A DNA stretch of 64,000 nucleotides from assembly GCA_013407085.1 (NCBI GenBank), contig JACCGJ010014539.1:1-64000 (forward strand), given 5' to 3'. The notes under the pieces are model-generated. The model did no database searches and was not told the DNA's origin. It saw only the letters and a list, made by a program, of their open reading frames with translations. This DNA comes from Atriophallophorus winterbourni. Lineage: Eukaryota > Platyhelminthes > Trematoda > Plagiorchiida > Microphallidae. Shown here piece by piece: positions 59,101 to 64,000 of the stretch (the first letter of the stretch is position 1; each line of letters starts with the position of its first letter). The position numbers and the translations under genes were made by a program.

Positions 59101-59887
59101 TAATAAGTTCAAATTGAGATTAGATTAGCAGAGCCATTTACAGATGTCGTTTACACAATCCAGCTGTTTTGCATTGAACGCTGAATGTGATAATCTCCAA
59201 GCCTTCGCGAATGTTGAAATCAGGGACTATTAGAATGTCGAATTAGCATTCCCAAAACGCTAGAGATTAAGGCACAGCAAAAACCGTTGTTCGCAAAGTA
59301 CTAAGATCAATATATTTAATATTCACGTATTCCTATTAGGAAAATAAAATTTGAAAGAAATCGGTTAAAGCAGCTTTTTGTAAACGTTTTGGCTATGACT
59401 CAAAAGCTAAGTCAGAATAATTGTGAGGGTCAGAACAGGGAACTTCAATAAATAACACTCCATCCAGCACTTCTAGTTTGTCTTAAAACTTAAGTGTCTA
59501 TTGAAAGTCTGGGGTTATCAAGTCACATTTACTCAATACAGCGTGAATTTGCTCAAGATCAACTTGCACTGGCTTACGTTAGTGCCTAAAGTTTGAATAA
59601 GAAGAATAAGAAATGACTTTAATCGCGTACACAAATTTTCTGCAACAAAATTAATTAATTCACAAAATTGATAAAAAATGAAATGCATGAAATCACACAA
59701 GCCGCACATTAAAGACTGTACGCAGACTGAGATTTTGACAGGTTTCTTGGTGTTAGACGGGCGTAAGAATGAAATTAGAAGAATAAGTTGGGAAGATGAG
59801 GAGGAGCCCTCATCATCAGTTATTAACTTGTCAGGCGTATTTCGACACTAAAGCGGCCATTGATTGGTTTACCATGCATCGAACAAG
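49618..59887 (+). CDS. Partial multi-exon gene, probable extracellular protein, family uncertain
   Basis: Six exons join in phase: 49,618-50,114, 51,173-51,373, 54,841-54,909, 57,817-57,922, 58,460-58,578 and, less certainly, 59,835-59,887; about 350 residues. The first begins in phase 1, so an upstream exon is missing. Visible features: YYINSTD and GCDNASQ and MNNATK as N-glycosylation sites, evenly spread cysteines, and IFVQMVPF, ILFARVDEIGRFRFALGINQ, then LYLLTGGPLHDDRFHGVLHD. The last two recall laminin-G/thrombospondin-N type jelly rolls (LGG..F.G.l.d), but this is a weak resemblance, so I give no name. No membrane segment is seen. Introns run 537-3,467 bp, and four of the five contain hammerhead repeats. 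An ATG at 49,590 lies upstream of the acceptor and is not a likely start. Confidence 0.7.
50285..50532 (+). ncRNA. Hammerhead-like repeat, full unit plus start of the next, in gene 2 intron A-B
   Basis: The unit runs from actttggtcg (50,285) to the next actttg (50,527), a period of 242 bases. Core: CCAC (50,457-50,460), CUGACGA (50,461-50,467), GGC-AAACA-GCC stem II, GAAA (50,481-50,484), CCGGU, A (50,490), GTGG (50,491-50,494). All invariant core bases are present, with a GUA cleavage triplet. Upstream lies the perfect hairpin motif aatcactttgtgatt. Confidence 0.78.
51173..51373 (+). CDS. Gene 2 exon B
   Basis: Acceptor tttgtactctag, donor gtaagc, 67 codons, phase 0 to 0; the other two frames hit a stop immediately. 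Begins ITDNYVEVKTGCDNASQ and ends LLTGGPLHDDRFH. Confidence 0.75.
53558..53991. mobile_element. Fold-back pair of hammerhead repeats with target-site duplication
   Basis: A minus-oriented part (about 53,569-53,759) and a plus-oriented part (53,760-53,980) face away from the same centre. Direct copies of aattggttctg flank the whole at 53,558-53,568 and 53,981-53,991. The plus core has CUGACGA (53,915-53,921), a 4-pair stem II GGGC/GCCU, GAAA (53,935-53,938), CCGGU, A, GTGG. The minus core has CUGACGA (revcomp of 53,749-53,755), GAAA, ACCGGU (53,727-53,732), A, GTGG. Both cores are complete. Reading the minus part crosses a unit junction (caccacaat|actttggtc). Perfect hairpins GAATCAC-TTT-GTGATTC (53,778-53,794) and GGTTCTT-TGT-AAGAACC (53,811-53,827) lie in the plus unit. 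Confidence 0.8.
54690..54790 (+). repeat. LINE 3' tail (AATAAA plus TTC run)
   Basis: cgtgtacacgaataaagcta followed by ttttcttcctctttttcttc matches, in the + orientation, the LINE tails at 41,103-41,450 and 59,598-59,720. Confidence 0.55.
54841..54909 (+). CDS. Gene 2 exon C
   Basis: Acceptor ttcatttttcag, donor gtaagt, 23 codons, phase 0 to 0: GVLHDMKIFFTQTGAHEYCK and three more residues. Continues naturally from exon B. Confidence 0.72.
54910..57816. other. Gene 2 intron C-D, nothing firmly recognised
   Basis: ORFs of 60-74 codons at 55,571, 56,042, 56,370 and 57,256 show no family motif or paired splice signals. This is the only gene 2 intron in which I saw no ribozyme repeat. Confidence 0.45.
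57817..57922 (+). CDS. Gene 2 exon D
   Basis: Acceptor ttcatgttttgcag, donor gtaaga, 35 codons plus one base. Encodes TKYPRGRICGKAVAFPEAFK and ends MNNATKI. The phase 1 end matches exon E through a split alanine. Confidence 0.72.
58100..58285 (+). ncRNA. Hammerhead-like repeat in gene 2 intron D-E
   Basis: CCAC (58,211-58,214), CUGACGA (58,215-58,221), stem II GGC-AAACA-GCC, GAAA (58,235-58,238), CCGGU, A (58,244), GTGG (58,245-58,248). The core is complete and in sense orientation with the host gene, about 215 bp before exon E in a 537 bp intron. The hairpin-like ggttctttgcaagaac is at its start. Confidence 0.75.
58460..58578 (+). CDS. Gene 2 exon E, donor duplicated by a repeat insertion
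   Basis: Acceptor aagtgcag, 39 codons plus the split alanine. Encodes DASTPRNSYFHQFNQLIRNT and ends TNQINNNFQ. The donor gtaaaa at 58,579 sits inside a 14-base target-site duplication (acttccaggtaaaa), whose second copy lies at 58,965-58,978 beyond the inserted ribozyme repeat. Confidence 0.68.
58571..58978. mobile_element. Fold-back hammerhead repeat inserted at the exon E donor, 14 bp duplication
   Basis: acttccaggtaaaa occurs at 58,571-58,584 and 58,965-58,978, flanking a 380 bp insert. The insert is a minus-oriented part (58,585-58,855) plus a plus-oriented part (58,856-58,964). In the minus part the core start is GUGACGA (C lost). The plus part has CUGACGA (58,899-58,905), a perfect 4 bp stem II UGGC/GCCA, GAAA, but ACCGAU, so the stem III palindrome is broken. 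The minus part reads through a unit junction (caccacaat|actttgttc). TSD length suits target-primed reverse transcription by a LINE machinery. Confidence 0.85.
58985..59105 (+). repeat. Ancient hammerhead repeat copy
   Basis: gcctgaaggtagccaacaga, then gagaccatttgtgatc and gtgagcacctt follow the family order (cctgacgatggcaaacagcc, gaaaccggtagtgg, gtgagcacc) with heavy decay. It lies immediately after the fold-back insertion. Confidence 0.5.
59350..59470. repeat. Short dispersed repeat (also 8,930-9,110 and, inverted, 62,430-62,485)
   Basis: gaaatcggttaaagcagctt through agggtcagaacagggaactt parallels the block near 8,960-9,050. Unknown element class, perhaps a LINE 5' part. Confidence 0.5.
59598..59720 (-). 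repeat. LINE 3' tail, third copy
   Basis: aagaagaataagaaatgact through aattgataaaaaatgaaatg matches the 41,103 block in the same orientation; on the minus strand this is the AATAAA-like end and (TTC)n tail region, partly decayed. Confidence 0.55.
59835..59887 (+). CDS. Gene 2 exon F, tentative
   Basis: Acceptor attaacttgtcag, donor gtagga, 17 codons plus two bases: AYFDTKAAIDWFTMHRT. It starts in the phase exon E needs. Short and with a weak donor; the following exon was not found in the window. Confidence 0.45.
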
Positions 59888-61560
59888 GTAGGAAAAAAAT
59901 ATCGTTTTGAATGAATTAGATTAAAAAATTGAATATAAACCTTACTTTGACTTAAATTACTATTTATTTTCAACTTTCATTTTCATGGCAATGATTATTT
60001 CATGAATACGAACAATTTTCCAATACGTATATTCATCCAGTTTATCATTTCTCCGGGTATAACCCATGTCTTGCGAAGATCAACATTTAGTGGAAGCACT
60101 TTTATTTGACAATGGAGAAGAGACTGAAATTAGTAAAGTCAGATTGGCAAAGGCCAGGTTCCCAGTAGCTGGTTTAGTGACCTATTATGTGGATTTCTGA
60201 AAGGACAGAGAAACCTCACTATTTGTTTATATAATTATACGCGTTCGATTTATCCACACACGAAGTGGTCTATCCAAAAAACATCAATGAAATATTGTTG
60301 ATTTAAGTGTCAGCATTATCCTTAAAGCGGATCATAGGAATTATTTATATAAATTTTTTAGCAGCATTTAAATTTTAGTTCAAATTTTCTTATGAATCAG
60401 CAATTTAAATTGGTTTAAAATGTATTTGGTCCCAGTTTGGATAGTTTGAAAAAGGGAACTAACAAAGATATGAGTGACATTGTTGATCGTTTCTTGAAAC
60501 CCGAAATTTCTTGCTCGGATATCAAGGCACGGTATTAACATTTAGCATATTTGCACACACACTGACAGTAACTTCTTGTACAAAGTTTTAAATGCAATTT
60601 TTGGGAAAATATGTTGATAAAGAGTTGATATCACACTATATGTATGAAAAATAATATAATTGTTTTGCTCAACCCTTTTTTATATAAAAAGCATTGTTGT
60701 AAATGTACTTCATGTAACACTTGAAAATTGCTGTGAATAACTACAAGCAAAACGCAAGATAACCACGTGACTGTAATCTAGTCTACATGAGGTTCAGGAG
60801 ATATCGATATCACTCACAGTTTATGGTAAGGGGTGAAAATTGCTAAAGGTCAACCGAGGTCATATCGCGGTTCTCCCTTAACGTATATTACACCATTTAC
60901 TCAAGTTGATTAATCAACCACGTCATTCCCCTAGTGGTAAATATAATTGCCGCTTGCGTCTCAATTTACCACCGATTCAAACACCTGCAAAGTTTTTTAT
61001 GGTTGCACGCGAATCTCACAGACAAGATAAGGCCAATTGGTTAAAATGTTAATTATATACTGGACAAAGATGAAAGCACACGCCCATCTTATTTGTAGCT
61101 AATTCTGATAAGATAAGGCTGTTCTCAACTAGTTTCTACCGTTTATCACGTTGATCCGATCTTTTAATCGAATTCTTCCCAACGGGTTCACTACAAGCCA
61201 TCGCCACCTCGTGCGCGTTTGATCGACCGTGCGAATTGCATGTGTTTCGATAACAGTTGACGTTATCGCTTGGTTCCTGATTCCAAACATATGGTCATTT
61301 AAATCATGCAATGTCCCGAAACCCGAATACTTACATGTTTATTTCTTGTCGGTGGCGTTCCGGTGCTTCATGCACTTGGGTTTTTTCGAACAGGGATGTA
61401 AGTCATATCTCCCTAGAGATTATGATGAGCGCTATTTGGTTCCCCACATTCTAAGTCTAAAATAGTTTGATTTTGTCTAAGAAATTAACACAAATGTTCA
61501 TTGAAACAGAAAGAAGGGTACATCTGAGGCCGTTCTAGATAAGCAGGCTGAATCATGCAT
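59888..61560. other. No gene recognised apart from one 44-codon ORF
   Basis: AT-rich DNA. The one item with coding look is the short ORF at 60,066-60,200. A less AT-rich patch around 61,140-61,300 has a minus 60-codon ORF (containing TRWRWLVVNPLG) of unknown origin. Confidence 0.45.
60066..60200 (+). other. Small ORF, 44 codons, unrecognised
   Basis: ATG to TGA, beginning MSCEDQHLVEALLFDNGEE and ending VAGLVTYYVDF. Codon content looks coding in an otherwise stop-rich stretch. It may be a retroelement or exon piece. No promoter, splice or homology evidence. Confidence 0.25.
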
Positions 61561-61639
61561 TGTGCAAACCATAAAAACAAGGGATCAATGTCAACCGACC
61601 CAATCAATAAAATTGCAACTTTTTGAAATGTTCGCATTC

Positions 61640-62239
61640 CAAAAATTGCACTGTTGGTTTATGAAAACAAAATTTGAAAAACAATCAACAATTAACCCGG
61701 GTAAATGTCCAACACCTAAAACAGAGAAAAATTGGCGAACTACGTTATGTATACCCAATGAAAAAGGGTATCCGAAGCGATTACAGGAATTCAGAACACA
61801 TCCGTAATACTGATAAAACTCTTAGTTGGGCTTTGATGCAACTTGAGGAAAGATTACATTTAGACAGCTCAACGAAATGTGTTTATAGAATCAAGCGCAA
61901 AGTTTGTTCCGGTGTGTACTTTGGACAGACTACCAGACACTTCAGCCGGGGAGAAAAGTCCACAGGATGGCGTATCGGGCATTAATCAAGGACTCAACAT
62001 CAGATGAACAAGTGTTGGATGCTGGTTACCATCTGTATATTAAAAATATAGATATACTAAGGCGTAGCATTAGGCCTTATATTGTACGTTTGCACGCGAA
62101 GGTTTTTAAAATCACTACGTCTGCTACACAAGTGGTTAACAAGTTCGACGGGGCTGAAATCTCCACAATTTGGCAATCCGCGTTGCGACGGGTAAATAAT
62201 AATTTAGACAAAATTCTGTACAATTTCTTTTCTATTTAA
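61640..62239 (+). pseudogene. Penelope-like retroelement C-terminal part with GIY-YIG endonuclease
   Basis: The first frame (to 61,985) has TLSWALMQLEERLHLDSSTK and CVYRIKRKVCSGVYFGQTTR, the GIY-YIG core of Penelope-like elements (VY.I.C..C..VYIGQT.R). A frame change near 61,960-61,985 moves to KDSTSDEQVLDAGYHLYIKN, DILRRSIRPYIVRLHAKVFK and VNKFDGAEISTIWQSAL, the conserved C-terminal NRxdG....W block, ending in TAA at 62,239. The first cysteine of the C..C pair is replaced. RT is absent just upstream, so this is the 3' end of a 5'-truncated insertion. Confidence 0.82.
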
Positions 62240-62499
62240 TTTTATGGCTTAGCTTCATGCGCAATTGTCAGACGTTTAGACTTGCATGTGTGTATCATGG
62301 TTTAAATTGAGCTTCACTGATTTCACGCTGTGCTGGGTGTTGCTGATCGATCTTGTCTTTGTAGACTGGACTTGACACCCCTAAGATTTCAGTAGGCAGT
62401 TTAGTGCGAAGATCAATTAAATAAGTAGTACCAAATGATGTTCCCTGTTCTGGCTAACACACTTGGTTTGACGAAGCATCGGTGTCAGAAGTGCAACGT

Positions 62500-62936
62500 T
62501 ACACATTCATTTCATTCATTCAGTCCTCTCCGTGCCGGGTGGCACATGAGGCGAAGACAACTTCACGCCAGTGGCTCCGGTCTGTCGCTGCTTCCGTTGC
62601 CGTCTGCACCGTGAATCCTTGTGCATGTAGTTCGCGTTCCAACGTTCTGCGCCAAGTTTCCTTGGGCCGTCCCCTTTTTCGTTTACCTTGCGGATGCCAG
62701 TGCATGGCTACCTTCGTATGCGAACTGGGATCCATCCTGCAGACATGACCGAACCACGGATCTGTTGTCATCGTTTCCGTAGCAATGTAGGTTTTACGGG
62801 ATAAAGTTGCTAGACCTAATCCCAACCCTCCTCCTTTATCAGACGGGCTTGAGACCTTCCTTGGCGGAGTTGCAACGTTACACAAAACGGTTCTAATCAA
62901 TGATAACGAAAAAATGCTCATTGGCATATCTATCAT
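62500..62936 (-). pseudogene. Non-LTR retrotransposon C-terminal coding end
   Basis: A 138-codon minus-strand frame (62,520-62,936) contains DPWFGHVCRMDPSSHTKVAM, GKRKRGRPKETWRRTLEREL and DRSHWREVVFASCATRHGED followed by a stop. This R-G-R-P-K..W and W..L....C pattern is the usual C-terminal end of several LINE clades after the RT. The 62,706-62,878 part recurs at 1-170. The 5' part is truncated or elsewhere. Confidence 0.8.
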
Positions 62937-63300
62937 TCACACATCACCACCGGTTTCGTGCTGCTTGAACTCATCAGGTATGGACACTACGATCATCATC
63001 CGCATGTGCTTGAAACAGTGGAGGAATGGGAAACAATTTGTGCTTCTATGCCAATGTTGTATACGGTTTTGCTACCAACCTGGTTAATCACATGTCTTTT
63101 AACACATGTAGATAGGTTTTGAATACATGACCATTAACAAAAATGCTCATTTGCATGGATTTCCATCAAACACGCACCACAATTGGTTTCATGCTCTTTG
63201 CAATCATCAGATAGGTATACGTGTGTGTGATGGAAATGCATGCGAATAAGCAATCCTTTTTAAACCGGTTGTTGTGCCAACCTTATCCAACAGTGACATG
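62911..63300 (-). ncRNA. Hammerhead-like repeat, head-to-tail dimer
   Basis: The marker aaaatgctca occurs at 62,911 and 63,140, a 229 bp period. Unit 1, minus strand: CUGAUGA (revcomp of 62,971-62,977), GUUC-AAGCA-GCAC stem II (three of four pairs), GAAA (62,954-62,957), ACCGGU (62,949-62,954) but then G, which is not permitted at the cleavage position. Unit 2: CUGAUGA (revcomp of 63,204-63,210), UGC-AAAGA-GCA stem II, GAAA (63,187-63,190), then CCAAUU and GTGG. The same two-unit layout as at 17,321-17,620. Confidence 0.68.
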
Positions 63301-64000
63301 CAAGCAAAACTTGTTTGCACTAACCGATTGTTTTGTCAGATTTGTTTTCATGAATATGACTGCTCGATCGTTGGGTTCGTTGAGTTTTTCCCACAACGTT
63401 CATTTCCGAATTACTCTGAACTAGTTTATACGGACAGCCATCTTGTTATCTGTTGTGATAAATATGTGTAACGAATGTATGCGCTGCAATGCCTGTCAAT
63501 TTCATAAATATGTTCCATTAATTAGAATTAGAATTGCACGATATTTAACGAAAATTATTTGACAGAAATTTGTTAAATAAATTATTAATAGTGATGAGTT
63601 AGTTGATCGTTTTGCAATCATTTTTGTATGATGCAGTCAATGTAGAACCAATCCTTGGTCACTAGTTTTTTGTCTGGAAAAGACAAGACCTTACATGCAA
63701 CAATATGTAGATATTGAAATCAGCTAGGATACATACATATCGGTAAATTTAACAACGAATCCTAGATTTGGGTGACGAGATGATGTTCATCTTTTGATAG
63801 TTATTCAAGTGTTGTTCGGTTTCTATGAATTTCGTTAGAAAGGTGAGTTTGTGTACTACGCATCCACCGCTAAATTGCTGACTCAATTTTTTCCGCTAAA
63901 CGAAGTGGCGATTAAAACAAGCGCAATTAAAAGCTGGAATCATAAATAATTAAACAATAACAGGTTTATGCAGTAAAGTAATGAAGACGTTTTGTTACCG
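63301..64000. other. No gene recognised
   Basis: AT-rich sequence to the window end. Two overlapping ORFs of 67 and 65 codons start in the ribozyme repeat and have no motif. Confidence 0.5.

Noticed and set aside
61360..61440. Possible next exon of gene 2 after acceptor tttttcgaacag
   Set aside because: It keeps the phase and ends in a stop after about 20 codons, but a perfect gtaagt lies 4 bases after the acceptor and the peptide has no supporting features.

Overview
The window looks like AT-rich eukaryotic nuclear DNA from a parasitic flatworm, most likely a digenean of the schistosome type. That assignment is inference. It rests on widely spaced spliced exons, the mix of Penelope-like, RTE and CR1/jockey-like retroelements, and abundant short repeats carrying hammerhead-ribozyme-like cores. 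Nothing bacterial is present (no operons, no Shine-Dalgarno-led ORFs). Nearly every long ORF is either a spliced exon or a broken transposon piece.

Two host genes can be supported, both on the + strand. (1) A complete eight-exon tetraspanin gene (11,376-20,849) joins in frame to 275 codons. It has four membrane segments and a six-cysteine large extracellular loop with a CCG motif. (2) A partial gene at 49,618-59,887 has at least five, probably six, phase-consistent exons. It encodes a secreted or extracellular type protein that I do not firmly recognise; a laminin-G/concanavalin-like fold is a weak guess. Its first and last exons are not visible. Each gene appears to contain one GC-AG intron.

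Layout: 1-11 kb holds retroelement remnants (two Penelope-like fragments that share a ~700 bp block) and a 1.26 kb direct repeat. 11-21 kb is the tetraspanin gene. 21-31.4 kb is a dense retroelement graveyard: LINE, Penelope-like and RTE on the + strand, then a CR1/jockey-like LINE and another Penelope-like element on the - strand. 32.7-37.1 kb and 42.3 kb carry more LINE debris. 33.6-40.7 kb holds two copies of a decayed piggyBac transposase region as a ~2.4 kb direct duplication, separated by LINE debris and a 20-N assembly gap. 41-49 kb is mostly featureless. 49.6-59.9 kb is gene 2. 61.6-63.3 kb holds a Penelope-like GIY-YIG end, a LINE C-terminal end and a ribozyme repeat dimer. A LINE tail at the left edge is repeated near the right edge.

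The most interesting signal is a dispersed family of ~230-240 bp repeats, at least sixteen copies or part copies. They carry a hammerhead-like core: CUGANGA, a 3-4 bp stem with an AAACA-type loop, GAAA, then ACCGGU followed by A or C. Several are head-to-tail dimers, some are fold-backs flanked by 11-14 bp target-site duplications, and four of the five introns of gene 2 contain them. The architecture resembles the hammerhead-bearing retroposons known from schistosomes and retrozymes. One insertion duplicated an exon's splice donor.
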